Shown here piece after piece: positions 24,992 through 37,014 of a stretch of 64,000 bases of DNA. Within the stretch, counting starts at the first letter, position 1; each line of letters begins with the position of its first letter. Both the position numbers and the translations under genes were made by a program. The notes beneath the pieces were generated by a model. It did no database searches. It was given only the letters and a program-made list of their open reading frames with translations, and was not told the origin of the DNA. The stretch covers positions 5,715,501-5,779,500 of the forward strand of contig NC_091665.1 in the NCBI RefSeq assembly GCF_042453785.1, given 5' to 3'. Origin of the DNA: Malus domestica (taxonomy: Eukaryota > Streptophyta > Magnoliopsida > Rosales > Rosaceae).

Positions 24992-25310
24992 GTCTTGGAC
25001 TCTTGTGATGCAAGACTAGTTAGGTTTTCTTTTTTTTCGGAAACTCACTAGTCAGGTTTGTTGGCTGGCTTGAGTTTGGCGCCTAACGGTTTATACAATC
25101 GCGAGAGACACGTGCCAGTTATTCGTCCTGTTATTTTTCGAGGAAATGATTATCATATACCATTTTTCGCTTAGTACAAACTCATCAATGGTGACCTGTA
25201 CAAATAAATCGAGCGAAAACAACATATAGAATTAAACAAGTGTATAGGCAGAGGAAAGAGGTGAGCGATTATTATTTCTCTATTTTATGGATAAATAAGT
25301 AAACATGAAT
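24992..25310. other. OHP2 upstream region, no other feature seen
   Basis: AT-rich intergenic DNA between the OHP2 promoter and the poly(A) end of the LINE. No reading frame or repeat is recognised. Confidence 0.5.
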
Positions 25311-25455
25311 TTTTTTTTTTATATAAATAAAATATATTGATGAGAAAAAAGAGAATACAAGCAGAAAAGAATAGCTGAAAATACAAACAGTTGCAGCTCT
25401 AAGAAAAACAGACAGCAAAGCTAACAACGCTGCATCAAAGCAGCAAAAATAAGCA

Positions 25456-26881
25456 TTAACTATTCATAGTTATATTCCATTCCCGTAAAGTAGAGTCATT
25501 AGCAGCGGAATGGGCGATTTTCAAAGAACTCGATCGAAGTCTAATGGTGGACTTAATTGAGTTGAGAACCACTGCAGCGGGTTGACATAAGTTCTTGAAT
25601 TTACAATTGTTTTGCTCCCTCCAAACATAATACACTGTAGCAACAAGACTTAACTTCAAAACTATCGACAATAGAGATTTTCCCTTGCAACGGCTAATAG
25701 CCCACATGACAAAAAGAGGCCAAGGGAGCCTTAGCCAAGGGACACCACACTTGAATATCACCGAAGACCAAATACTATTGGTAAAAAGACACTCAAAAAA
25801 GAGGTGGCAATGGGACTCCATAGCAATAGAGCAGAGTACGCAAGTGACAGGAACCGATGAAGCAAAAGTCAAAATTCTACCCATAGTACAAAGCTTGCAT
25901 TTAATAGCCAACCAAAGAATGAAGCTCATCTTGGGAATATTTAGATTATACCAAACAAGCTTAGACCAACCTACCGTAGGCTTGGATTGCCGAAACTTAT
26001 CCCAAGCAGAAGCAGCAGAGTATGCCAGACGATGAAGGTGTCCATCGAATCATATCACCCAAGCTACGATTTGGCACAATATTAGACATAGAAATTTGAA
26101 TTTCCAACAACTCATGAGAAGAATTATTAGGCCAACACCAATTAGAACCATTCCAAATATTGCAAACCAAAGCAATTTTTGAAAGCCTGGAATCAACAAT
26201 GATATGGCAACCCCAATTCACAACAAGAGGACCTAAAGGATGCCAATTATCATACCAAATAGATGTTCCCCTACCATCTCCAATTTTGTGGAAAAAGGAA
26301 AGCCGAACAAAATCTCTCAATCGGAGAAGCTTCCTCCAATTCCACGAGCAGTTTTGGGGGATCTTAATCTGCCAAAAGTTCATATTTCTCAAAAGATAGA
26401 TTCTAGCCCAGACATACCAAACATTGTCTTCATCGATGAGCAAGTTCCAGATGTTTCTAACCATAAGCGCTCTATTCCAGTCAATCAATTTTTTAATCCC
26501 AAGACCTCCATCAGATTTAGTAAGACACACATCATCCCAAGCAACTTTAGCAACACAATGACCAGAAAGCTTACCAAACCATAAGAATTTTTGAACCCTT
26601 TGCTCAATATCACGGAGAATTTTCTTAGGGGGCATGAGGTGTGAGGCCCAAAAAACTTGCATACTACAGAGAACAGATTGAACAAGTTGTAAAATGACCA
26701 GCAAAATAGAGGACATTGTTCTCCCAAGCTCTAATTCTAGCCTCAACGCGCTCGATAAGAATGGAGCAATCTTGCAAGGTTGCTCAACAAAGCTTAATTT
26801 GCAAGATGAGCAATCTTGCAAATTATGCTTCTTTTCAATTCTAGCCTCAACGCGCTCGATAAGAATGGAGCAATCTTGCAA
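25456..26881 (-). pseudogene. LINE C-terminal region with zf-RVT domain, broken
   Basis: The frame 26881-25997 contains PPKKILRDIEQRVQKFLWFG and a WRKLLRLRDFVR...IGDGRGTSIWYDNW segment typical of the region after the RT in plant LINEs. The frame 25929-25456 carries the zinc-binding reverse-transcriptase motif (WLAIKCKLCTMGRI...CVLC...ESHCHLFFECLF). A 104-base internal duplication (about 26734 and 26838) disrupts the upstream part. No RNase H domain is visible. Confidence 0.8.
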
Positions 26882-26884
26882 ATT

Positions 26885-27840
26885 GAGCTTTTAGTTAGGT
26901 TGGCCTTAATACCAGACAAAGAATTAAAGCTGCATAAAGAGTCCTTCAAGATCTTAGCTGAATGATAATCCCCTCCACAAAACATAATGAGGTCATCAAC
27001 AAAACAAATATGAGCAAACTAGACTGCCTCAAAGCGCCAGTGGTATTTAAAAGAAGGGCTAGCATTTATATTAGAGATAATTAATAAAGAGAGCACCTTC
27101 ATAGCAATAACGAAAAGGTAAGGGGACAAAGGATCCCCTTGTCTCAAGCCTCTGTTACTAGCAGAGAATCTTGTCAATTCACCATTCACATAAATGGAGA
27201 ATTTGGGGGACGAGATGCAGCAAAGGATCCAATTGATCATGACAGGATGGAAGTTGAACGCTGCCAAGGAGCTAAGGATGAAGTCCCATTCAACCATATC
27301 ATAAGCTTTCATAAGATCAACTTTGAGAGCACACCTAGGAGACCCCTTATCCCTGTGATGGTTTCTAAGTAACTCTTGAACAAAAAGAATATTGTCTCCG
27401 ATCCTCCTAACATGAACAAAAGTTGTTTGGGACTTGCTAATAATATGAGGAAGAATAGATTTGAGCCGATTAGCAAGAATCATGGATATGATCTTGTACA
27501 TAGTATTGCAACAAGAAATAGGCCTGAAATCACTCATGGTAGATGGGTTGGGAACTTTGGGAACTAAAGTGATGATGGTTGTGTTGAACTCCTTGAGAAG
27601 CTTTCCGGAAGAAAAAAAAATTCTTCAACAGCACGTATAATGTCTCCACTAAACAGCCATGCTTTTCTAAAAAAACATTCCATTAAAACCATTAGGACCA
27701 GGAGCCTTGTTGGGATTCATAGAGAAGCACACATCTTTTATTTCATCTCTAGTAACCTCACAGCATAAGGGATTCGTCATTTCACAAGAAAGCGGATCCT
27801 TGATAAGATTATTCTAAACCTCTAACCAATGGTGATTACC
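26885..27840 (-). pseudogene. LINE reverse transcriptase domain, broken
   Basis: The frame at 27537-27019 carries FRPISCCNTMYKIISMIL, DLMKAYDMVEWDFI and GLRQGDPLSPYLFVIAM. In another frame, FVDDLIMFCGGDYHSAKIL follows near 26970; FVDD is the catalytic box, usually FADD. These are the blocks of a non-LTR reverse transcriptase in correct order, but they lie in different frames with stops between them, so no active enzyme is made. Confidence 0.88.
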
Positions 27841-28200
27841 CTCAATGGACTAACCCAACAAGGATTAAAAAAAAGGTGGTTGCTTCATTTTTGATGTCGC
27901 TGTCACTAGTAGCAATGGTACCGTCACTTCTTGAATTAGAATCAATCTTGTTTATGTTCCTCCTCTTAGTCATGACCTTGAAGAAGTAGGACAAGTTTCT
28001 ATCCCCAGATTTAAGCCATTGCACACGAGCTTTCTGTCTAAAGAAACTTTCTTCAGCAAGAATCGCATCAGAGTATGATTTAAATAGAAGTTTCTCTTGC
28101 TCCCTCAACTGAAGATCAAAAACATTAGCTTCAAGATCACGCCGGCAGCAATCCAGAGCACACTTGGCCTCTCTAGCCACTCCTTCCCGTTCCATCAATA

Positions 28201-28690
28201 ATAACCCCTTCGCACATACAATTAAACGATGGGGGCCACACTCCAGTCTAAATGCATATGAGACTTACAATGCATTTTGAGTTTGGAGTACCAAAACCCG
28301 ACAATGCTATAAGAATTCAATAATCAGCGCGAATGAACGATTGTCACCTAACATTTTTTTGTTATTAATATGAAAACATTTTGAATCGTATCTTGTCACC
28401 CGTGAACAACACACGCACGCCCACAAGCCTACATGATTTTCTTCACAAGCTAAGCCACCACAACTGAACCCGCAAATGAATCCTCTACGTCACTCTGATT
28501 TGTTCTTGTCACACAAGCACACAAACACACGAGTCGTAATTTGAAGTTATTTTTCCTAGGTTTTTCAGAAGTGTACTCCATGATCTTTGGTAAAGATGGA
28601 TTAAGCCCAAAAAAAAAAAAAAACAGTCCTCGTTGAGGGTCACTTTGCGAGACACCCAGCAGTCTCGAGTATCAATAAGTTCAATAAGTT
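28201..28690. other. Intergenic DNA, nothing recognised
   Basis: Low-complexity AT-rich and CA-rich sequence between the truncated LINE end and a MITE. No gene or repeat is assigned. Confidence 0.4.
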
Positions 28691-29030
28691 CTGGTTTGGT
28701 AATGAGATGATTCTGAAAAAAGTGGCTATCAAAAAAAGTTGAGAGCTTTTTTATGTTTAGTAAACATTTAGCTTCAACTTTTTTTCACAGTTTTGGGTGA
28801 AAAAAAAAACCAAAAATACAAAGCTGCAAAACCCAACTTTGAAAAATCAGCTTTTTTTTTCACATCTGTTTTACATAAAAGTTTATCAAACACTATAATT
28901 CTGCTTTTTTTTCAAATGCACTTTTACAAAAACATTTACCAAACACTCTGCTGCTTTATTTCACAGCTGTTTATTCTCACAGCACAACAAAAGCAGTTTT
29001 TTTTCAAAGCACAGCAATACCAAACCAGCC
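28691..29030. mobile_element. MITE with CTGGTTTGGTA-type terminal inverted repeats
   Basis: The left end TTCTGGTTTGGTAATGAGAT and the right end CAGCAATACCAAACCAGCCC are inverted repeats. The interior has several inverted short blocks rich in CAGCTTT and AAAGTTG. A transposase is absent. hAT-like by general form; a target duplication was not found. Confidence 0.55.
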
Positions 29031-29527
29031 CTTAAATCTCTTTCAATTATGCTCCTAGCTCAACATACGCAACGGGGACAAATGCTCGGTTAAAATCCAA
29101 CAGTGCCTTGGACCATAGAGCATAACATCAGTCATTCTTAAAAGGTTTTAGTTTTTGGAGAAGAGGAAAATACTGAAAATTCATTAAACCAAATCAGGAG
29201 GACAAAAAATAATACATTAATTACGACAAAATAATGAACAGTGCAGTCACACAGGAGGAAGAATAACAAACGAAACGATGTCCCCAAACCCAAAGGGACA
29301 AAATTGAAACCCACAGCAACCTGATATACACATGAATGTTCATTCCGACGGACATAGTGACAAATAATACTCCTTGCTATGGTGGTGTTTTGCATGGACT
29401 CAAAAACCGTTTTCTTCTTCCGGAAATAAATATCAACCAAACAAGCTCTGTTAGCGGTAAGTTTCCTGATGAAATGTTTGCATCTAGAGAGAGGAGAAGC
29501 CCAAATCATCGTCAGGTAAAAGCCAAA
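29031..29527. other. Probable 3' UTR and downstream flank of the CaaX-protein gene
   Basis: This is the region directly after the minus-strand stop codon. An open frame at 29138-29509 has no domain and overlaps what should be the untranslated 3' end. Confidence 0.45.
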
Positions 29528-32056
29528 CTACATAACCACACATGCACAACTTCTTTCATTCCCATTGTCGAACTCATCATCTGATCCGTCCATTTCACTG
29601 CCAATATGACACCGTTTCCATCTCAGCAAAATTTAAATGTAGTACGAAAAAAAGAGAAATGAAACAACTCGAAATAAGGTGAAACAAAAAGGAAACGGAA
29701 AAATATATATTTCCCGGATTGCACGGAATGCAAGAAAAACATCTTGCAGAAGAACATATGACATAATGTAAAATTTAACCCTCAAATATCCGACGCAAAC
29801 TAATATAGAAGTATTCAACAAGTATAATCCAGAACATATTGATGACAGTCAATCCTTGCTTCTTGTTTTCTTTGTCATTTCTTCCCAGCAGTTTGAGTGC
29901 TGGGTTTTTTTAATTTTGCTTTTAGACCGGACTAGCAGAACTGAACGGCCCTAAAATACAGAGATGCTAAAAATCAGCTCGAGAATAGAATGACTTTATT
30001 TTCATTCATTCTTCTTTCCTTTGGCCCCTCTCTCCCTCATCCCTCTCATATCTCAAGCACAAATAGTGAAATCTGAAAACTAAAACCGAAATGATTATCA
30101 ACATATACGTAAAGACCACCACCCTGTACCTTGCAAATTGACATAACAATGGGGACGAAGGATTACAGGCTCTGATACCATATTAGGCAACCACTATAAC
30201 TCTAAAGGTCAAGTTGTTAAAGAAGGACCTTATCAAGCCAACTCTAAAGGTCAAGTTGTTAAACCACAATTCTCCTAAGCGTAACTGCCTTCTCATATAA
30301 ACCTAAGCCCAAGTCACCAACATTAAGGAACCGAAATCTCTTGGCAAACTTGTAAAGTAAAGGGGCAATGGCAAAAGGATTTGATCAATACACTCAACTC
30401 GCCTTTGAGCATAGTGCACAAATGGGGAGATAACAACCATACAACTTTTTCCTTTGGAGCAAATCGGAAGTGCTAAGTTTCCTATGGGGCACCAACCATG
30501 CAAAAGTCTTCACTTGAATAGGTGCGCTAAGGTTCCAAATTAAAGCTAAGCTCTAAGTTCACCCTTCGGCCTACCATAAAAAGTAAATGGGAAAAGAGCT
30601 GAACAAAATCTCAATTTAAACACCTTTGTTGAATTCCTATACAGGTTTGTATCCAAATTTATGGGTTAGGGGGTTGGTAAGCCCTAACTTGCCAAGTTGA
30701 ACGTTCATGGTGATAAAAAATAAATAAATAAATAAATAGCTGTAGCCTAAGTCCAAGCATTAACAACCCAACAACCAGAGTCATAAATTGACCTAGACTT
30801 CCGAACTATACAACAAAACTATAATTGAAAACCTATCCAACACTAGGGATCTGTTTGGATGAGGAATTTCCAATTTACAAGGGCGTTAGGCATAGTGATC
30901 AAAAATTGGATGACAAAAAGTTGGAAAGGAGGGACTAGAAATGTACCGCATGAGCATTACAAAACTATCATCGAGGGATTTGAAAATTACTACTTGGAGG
31001 AGTCATTTACAATTCTCTGTCACATGCCCTTGCAACACTCATGAAGTGCATTTTCTAATTCCTTTTATCCAACTTTTTCAGAGCCATTTCTTCTTTGTTT
31101 TGGCTAAATGCCTTGGAATTTGGAAGTCCCCCACCCAAACACCCTAGAGGTACATCCCTACCACAATCAAACACATTCCGTCCATCCTTCTGATAATGCA
31201 ACCATCTATATTTCTCCTCCTCACTAATTGGAAACCTACCTTAAATTTCACCATCTCATATATGTGTATCCTCACTTTAATACAGGTGAAATGTCAATGA
31301 ACAATAGACATGTAAAAGTCCATGAAGAATGATTCTACTCTTATATTCCAGTACTAGGGAGAAAACACCAAATTAAAACCCCAGAAATGAGGCTTAGTTT
31401 CTGGAGAGCCTGCAGCTAGTTTACTCTAAGTTCACCTAATGGGCTAGATAAATATGTGTTTAGTAATATTGTGATTCATAATACGTGATATAAAATTTAA
31501 AATACCTGGGCTCAAATTCCCTGATTTCAACAAGCTCACTCCCGCAAACATCTGTCCACTGCACTTTCCTCGTTTCCGCATGACCAGGAATATCACTACC
31601 CGGTTCACTCGATGCTTCACGTTCATTAGCACTCTCAACAGAAGCTGGATTTCTTTTGGATGGATTCTTCAGGCTACTTTTAACAACAACCTTTCTTGCA
31701 ATATGGTCATCATCAGCATCAGCAGTATGATCCTTGCCTTCGTCAGAAACAAGAGATCCAGGCAAGATATCCTGCTGTTGGGCAGGGCCCACTTTAAGAG
31801 GAGATGGAGTGTCAAGCCCGGCGGAAGCGCGACCAAAGCAGACAAAGGAAGCGCAGCCGCGGGAAAGTCGGTTCTTTGCGGAAGCCAGCTGGAGGTCAGT
31901 ATCAGATTCTTGATCCACCAACCGGTACTGATTCCACGGCGAAACTCTCATGGGTTTATCTTCTTTCTTCTGACCCAAGAGAAGAACGGCTAGGCCCTTG
32001 CTATACCCAGCAGCTGAAGATGAGAAGAACCCTCCTCCTTCTACTGCAAATAACAT
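29528..32056 (-). CDS. Uncharacterised conserved plant protein with C-terminal CaaX box, 206 aa
   Basis: Two exons, 32056-31506 and 29597-29528, are separated by a 1.9-kb intron (donor CCCAG|GTATTT, acceptor TTGGCAG|T); a serine codon is split between them. The protein starts MLFAVEGGGFFSSSAAGYSK and contains KKEDKPMRVSPWNQYRLVDQ and RGCASFVCFGRASAGL. It ends EFEPSEMDGSDDEFDNG-NERSCACVVM. This N-terminal pattern is one I recognise as conserved among uncharacterised plant proteins. The last four residues, CVVM, fit a CaaX prenylation box with Met favouring farnesylation, and a second Cys two residues earlier could be acylated. Membrane attachment is therefore likely; no enzymatic domain is seen. 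The start is chosen because MLFAVEGGG matches the family. However, the codon lies within TTATTTGCAG, which could be a 3' splice site. A separate 5' UTR exon lies near 33606-33770, and the long intron holds two MITEs. Confidence 0.8.
29985..30105. mobile_element. MITE remnant in the CaaX-gene intron
   Basis: TTTTCATTCATTCTTCTTTCC ends near a CATATCTCAAGCACAAATAG and AAAACTAAAACCG segment that matches the right end of the element at 39009-39270. The rest is degraded. Confidence 0.5.
30844..31147. mobile_element. MITE in the CaaX-gene intron
   Basis: The ends CTAGGGATCTGTTTGGATG and CACCCAAACACCCTAG form terminal inverted repeats around about 300 non-coding bases. Superfamily unclear; no target duplication was seen. 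Confidence 0.5.
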
Positions 32057-32069
32057 CAGTTCTGCTCAT
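32001..32069 (-). promoter_or_regulatory. Upstream ORF overlapping the CaaX-gene start
   Basis: An ATG 13 bases upstream of the main start opens a 22-codon frame (MSRTDVICSRRRR...) in a different phase. It runs past the main ATG and stops at 32001. If this segment is in the mature leader, it would lower translation of the main frame. That it is in the leader is inferred. Confidence 0.4.
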
Positions 32070-33605
32070 TTGGTCACCAAGATGTGTTTCCTATACAGGT
32101 GGCTCTACTCAGAAGAACCAAATCCTGACTTCCATCCACCAATAACTCATGTAAGAATAGTAAAACATAATCAGTATTTGCATCATTGTAATTCTACCAA
32201 TTTACCAACAGAAATAATCCAGTTCCCAATTTTTTTTTAATAAAAAGTGCATATATCAGGCTAGATCAGGGGTGGAATTCCGCACTTGATCGTGTTCAAC
32301 AAGCACGCGCACACATATATTATGCCTTTCCAAAGAAAGGATTCCCATTTATGTGGATGTCATGTGGGCCTGACTTGCAATGTGGTTTAACGATCTGTTC
32401 CACTCATTTTTCAGGTCATTTCGGAAACCATTGAGTTATCCAACTATGGCCAAACAAATAGAAGAACAGTATCTTCTAGATAAATACTGAAGTAATCATG
32501 ATGGTAATCAAACGGCTAAATGATTATATGGTTCAAAATTTAGAATCAATAGAGAACATTGCTATGGACGCTCCTCACTTCTCTAAAAATGAGGACATCC
32601 TTATTAAAGAGAGACCATATGCGTGGTAATGTTGTCATGTAAGTATACTGACATGTTTTCTTGCCACACTAAAGATCAAGACCATCTATCAAAAACACTC
32701 ATATCTAAATGCCATTCTAATTGACAATCTGATAATATGATCCAACAAAATACACAGACGCACACACAGAGATTATGAATTCGAACTGTTGATGACATGG
32801 AATCATGTTTGAATGCATGTTCTTGATTAACAACTTGATAGTATAAGATACCAATATCCGGAAAGAGATCATAGCTAGATATATGCACATATGCATGTTT
32901 GTGAGCACAAAACTCATCAAAACTAAAGGCTTGTAAGGCATTCAAAAATCTTAGAAAGATGTAAATTAGTATGATTAAGTACCAAGTAACAATCAATTGC
33001 TCGAGATCATATAATGTCAAAGCTTTGCCAATTTTCAGATTCACAACATATATAGAACCTTAATATAAACCAAATTTCGATAAACCAAGGTTAACAAGGC
33101 TTCCGTAACATGTTCATTTGACCCAAAAGTCGAGAATTACTGATACCCAGAATCGCATACATACAGTGCAGTTCCTAGTAAAGTACATAATTACTGATAC
33201 CCATCACAGCATTTCATTTCATTTTTTTTCTCTACTAACTGTCGATCATAAAATTAAACCAACAGTAACTAATACTCTTATCTAAAATAGTATCATATTT
33301 ATAAAAAGTCAGATGATTTTATAGTTCCTATTTTTGAAAATTTGAAAAGAAAAAAAAAGCAACAATTTGATTCGGAATTAAAATTTCGTATAATTTCCTC
33401 AAACGAAATTTAAATTCTGAATCCGAATTTTCCCATGCAACTGAGTAGAATGCAACGTACTGGCGCAATTGAAGTGAAATTTAACCTTTTCTTTCAAGAA
33501 TCCAGAGGGAGTACAACTTTATTTCCTTTCAGTTCCATAATTTTCTCGGGAAACAAACAGAAAATCAGATCAAAGAGAAAGGGAGAGGAGAGTCAGCAGC
33601 AATAC

Positions 33606-33770
33606 CTGAGGACGTTGGAAATCCAAGGAGCACAGAGATTTCCAGATGTTCGGCGGCCGGCGAATCGGCGGCTCTGACTTCTTCGATCGCGGCTGGTTGC
33701 TAAAAAATCGGTGATCAATCGGAGAGAGAGAGAGAGAGAGAGAGAGAGGAATAAAAAAGAAAAGAAAAAA
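33606..33770 (-). other. Probable 5' UTR exon of the CaaX-gene with GA microsatellite
   Basis: Minus-strand sequence ends in a good donor (CCTCAG|GTATTGC at about 33605). It carries a (GA)n tract (33721-33748), typical of plant transcription start regions. The next matching exon would be the one with the start codon at 32056, leaving a 1.5-kb leader intron in which nothing else is recognised. Confidence 0.45.
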
Positions 33771-34872
33771 AAAGGAAAAAGGAAAAAGGAAAAGGCGTGG
33801 GTTTATTTATGGTTGGTATTATTTAAAGGTGGATAGGGATAGTGACTCCCACTATGATGGCGACGGGCCCTCATTACTTTGTTTCTCTTTTTTTTCTTTT
33901 TTCTTTTTTTTTTCCTACTATTTTGCTTCACTCACTTTTGTCTTTTGGTAAAGTATATGAATTATGATCCGTCGGCACGTTGCTATTTTGATCTCGAAAT
34001 TTGAAAGTATCTTACTGAATAATGTTAAATATAGAATAAAATATTTTCAGACAGCTTGAACTAAAAATTACCTTAAGGGTATGTCAAATTACGAGGAGTT
34101 AAATTTTAAAAATTCTAAAGCTAACTAGTAAATCTTTATTTACAATTGACGAGAATTCTCTTTTACTATATTGGCAAAGCCCAAGTCCGTTTTACGCCAG
34201 AAGACTTAAGCTACTAACGACACTTTCTCTAAGTTCCTCTGCCTATGACAAGGAGATAAGACAAGAGAATTAACGATCGAATTAATAATCATTCCTACTT
34301 TTAAGCTTTCCACATCAAAGATATTCATTTATTCAAAGACGTACAATTAAGATCCAACCAAAAACTCTCCAAAGATAAGTCTTAGATATTATTATTAATT
34401 TAATATATCATTAAGGATTATTCTCAAACATCTTTAAGATATCTCAACATCTTAATTATACTTTCCGACTACATCCAACGGATGACAAACCTTGGCCAAT
34501 TGGGAGTCGATGCATGGCGCAAGATCCATCATCCCGTGGTCAACTCTATTCTCTATAAATACTCCATTCTATACCAATTTTCTGGTGAACTTTTATTAAG
34601 CCATCCGAAACTCTATCTCTTTAGATCTATTGGTCAAAACTCCTCCCAAGTCTTTGGGCACATGGCTTTGGTCTTTGATCAAAGGTGTTTAATCGTTTTG
34701 AATGTATAATTTCATCAAGACTGAAAACTACGGATTTGTGCTACCACAAATTGGTGTTTTGATTGATAGCTTGATTTAATTCTCAAAGAAATTGCAATTC
34801 TTTCCGAATTTCTCCAACACACACAATCTCTAAATTTTTAATTCCTTGATTTGGCCCTAAAGGAAGAAAAAT

Positions 34873-35031
34873 ATGGTTGGAAATTCCAAAACCACGACTA
34901 ATGACACTCCTTACGTGCCTGAATATAGACTGGAGAATGGAGACAATAGGGAGGCCCTGGTTATGACCCAGTTGGCTGCTCTGCACAGCGGACCTCGAAG
35001 TGTAGACGGCTACCTCGTCCCACAGGCTTAG
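34873..35031 (+). pseudogene. gag-like N-terminal fragment, 52 aa
   Basis: The frame starts MVGNSKTTTNDTPYVPEYRL and stops after VDGYLVPQA. The start resembles MAGNSETTTNRTSYIEGYG read from 12183 on the minus strand. It lacks a zinc knuckle or capsid domain, so the gag label rests on position only. Confidence 0.45.
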
Positions 35032-35127
35032 CTGCATCCGCTACAACAACAGCCATAACTACTATTCAAGCCATGGAGGACAACAACTATAATAGCAGCC
35101 TCAGACCAACCTTATTCATGCGAGCCC

Positions 35128-35409
35128 TATTAAAGTATGAGTGTAATTCATACGGTTTGGTAATAATCCTTGTTGTCTCATATTGCTATAAAGAAGTCTT
35201 AATATGCTTATGAGAGTTAATTCGACTTTGGTTTGGATTGAAACTCTATGTTGATAAGCTTAAGAATATAACTCATACAAGGATTTGGTCTTGTATTCCT
35301 TGTAGGATTATCATAGGGTAATTCAGATTTTGTAGTTCTTTCTTATGCTAATATCGTTTGGTAGATTGTCTCCTATACTGATTCTAATAGGAGAATCAGT
35401 TGGGGACAT

Positions 35410-35477
<68 letters not shown>

Positions 35478-35722
35478 AACATTAGCCACTGCTCTTGCAA
35501 TATCTTTGCTCATCTCGTTCCAAAGACCTATTATTTGGAGAGCAATTGTGTTTTGCTAAAAATGAGAAGGTTGATAGTTCCAAAGCCATAATGGCTTCTT
35601 CTTCTACATCGAATTATGTAGGTATATTTTCTTCTTGTCCTTGCACTGCAATATTGTTCTTGTGTTTTGTGATTTAATAGCATATCTATGATCTATGGTC
35701 TGTGTTAAGTATATGTCTTACA
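35128..35722 (+). mobile_element. Solo LTR nested in the retroelement remnant
   Basis: A 595-base block is flanked by perfect 5-bp duplications AGCCC (35123-35127 and 35723-35727). It ends ...TATATGTCTTACA and begins TATTAAAGTATGAG (one base off the usual TG). It contains an (AT)n(GT)n microsatellite at about 35411-35477. No coding sequence is present. The strand is assumed. Confidence 0.65.
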
Positions 35723-37014
35723 AGCCCAATACGCAGCGCAGCTAGCCTGCGAAGCAGATGTATAACTGCTGTTGCATTCTAATAGGTCCAAGCCTGAGCC
35801 GTAGCAAGTCCAGACACAAGCCCAACGCCAAAACCAAGCCCGTGCGCATAACCTGGTCGCAACTTCAGACTAGTTCAACCAAACTGGTTGTTGGTTCCCC
35901 AACAAAAACCGGACCAGCCGACTTGACCCACGAACTGGCAACTAAACCACAAATTTTTTCACCCCATTTTCGCGCAGAATTAACCCGTCTCAACTCAACT
36001 TTCGTGTCCCACATCCACTCCACTTCCACCACTCATTGAAACGTCAATCGAGCTCCTCTACTCCAAATGGCAATCCAAAACTATCCTGACAGGTTGTAGA
36101 CTTAACAAACGCACTCGCGCAACAGACCACCTTGGTGAGTTAACTCCTCGAGAACATTGAGATGCAGCACGCTCCTGACGAGGTATCCCGAAGCAGGATG
36201 AGAGTTAATGACAATATTTCTTTCTTAATGTGTCCCGACAAATAGTCACTCAACCTGTCACTAATCGAGTGTTCAGGCAGTGTACACTTCCACCTTAGCC
36301 CCCACGGAAACATTTTCTCCCTCCTTAGCATGCAGAGAAGTGTGCATTCTTTGATTTGCCAGCGAGCTAGTGTACACTCATGGTTGGGTCCACACTTTGA
36401 CGAGGAACACTCAAGACCTAAACCCAAGTGCAATGTCCACTCACAACTTAGCTCGCATGGAGATCCTACTATCTCACACTAGAACAGGCAACACATGGAA
36501 CAAGAAGAAACTCAAGGATACTCAAGCTCAAGTCCAACTGGCATGCAATGATAAGTGCAAACACGAGTAGCATGCTCGCCAGCTAGAGACGAACAACGTG
36601 TACTGCAACCACGACACAGATGAGCAGACCTCCAAGAAGAGTAGCGTAGACCTGTAGATCACCGTCTGAGGCAGCAGGGGGCACCACTGCCCCCACCAAA
36701 GGAAAATCCAGGAAGAAGTATAAAGGCTCTTAACTAAGCAACTGTGCATTTCCAGCGCATGGTACCCACAAATAAAGCACTCCAAATGGACATGACGAAC
36801 ATGAGTAGGTCACCATTCAAGGAAAAGATTGAGCAAACAAATCCACGTCACAAGTTCACTATGACTCACTCCAACAAGTTCACTATGACTCACTCCACTT
36901 TATTCAAGGAAACGAGGATTCAAAGAAGTCCATCCGGGAAAGAAACACCAGTTATGTGCTTCTAGTAAGAAACAATTGAAGTTCTTTTTTAGGATAAACT
37001 AGCATTTTTACTAA

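Larger units (their letters stand above)
25311..28200 (-). mobile_element. 5'-truncated L1-type LINE retrotransposon
   Basis: On the minus strand the order is: pre-RT region (REQEKLLFKSYSDAILAEESF, 28198-27842), RT start (NKAPGPNGFNGMFF near 27690), RT core, thumb, then a C-terminal zinc-binding domain. The element ends at a run of T on the plus strand (25311-25321), which is its poly(A) tail. The N-terminal endonuclease is missing, and the frames are broken by stops and shifts. It is therefore dead and 5'-truncated, as is typical of target-primed reverse transcription. No target duplication was found. Confidence 0.88.
34190..36965 (+). mobile_element. Non-autonomous LTR-element remnant with short gag-like frame
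   Basis: A TATA box (TCTATAAATACTCC, about 34552) and LTR-like sequence are followed by a leader and a 52-codon frame at 34873. Downstream, degenerate coding-like sequence continues to about 36960 (DLTHELATKPQIFSPHFRA at about 35920). The general plan and the frame start match the minus-strand remnant at 11417-12640. There is no protease, integrase or reverse transcriptase. A solo LTR is inserted at 35128. The borders are approximate. Confidence 0.5.

Noticed and set aside
28793..29035. 80-codon plus-strand frame
   Set aside because: It is composed of the poly-A/T blocks of a MITE.
31580..32240. Plus-strand frames opposite the CaaX gene
   Set aside because: Antisense shadows of exon 1.
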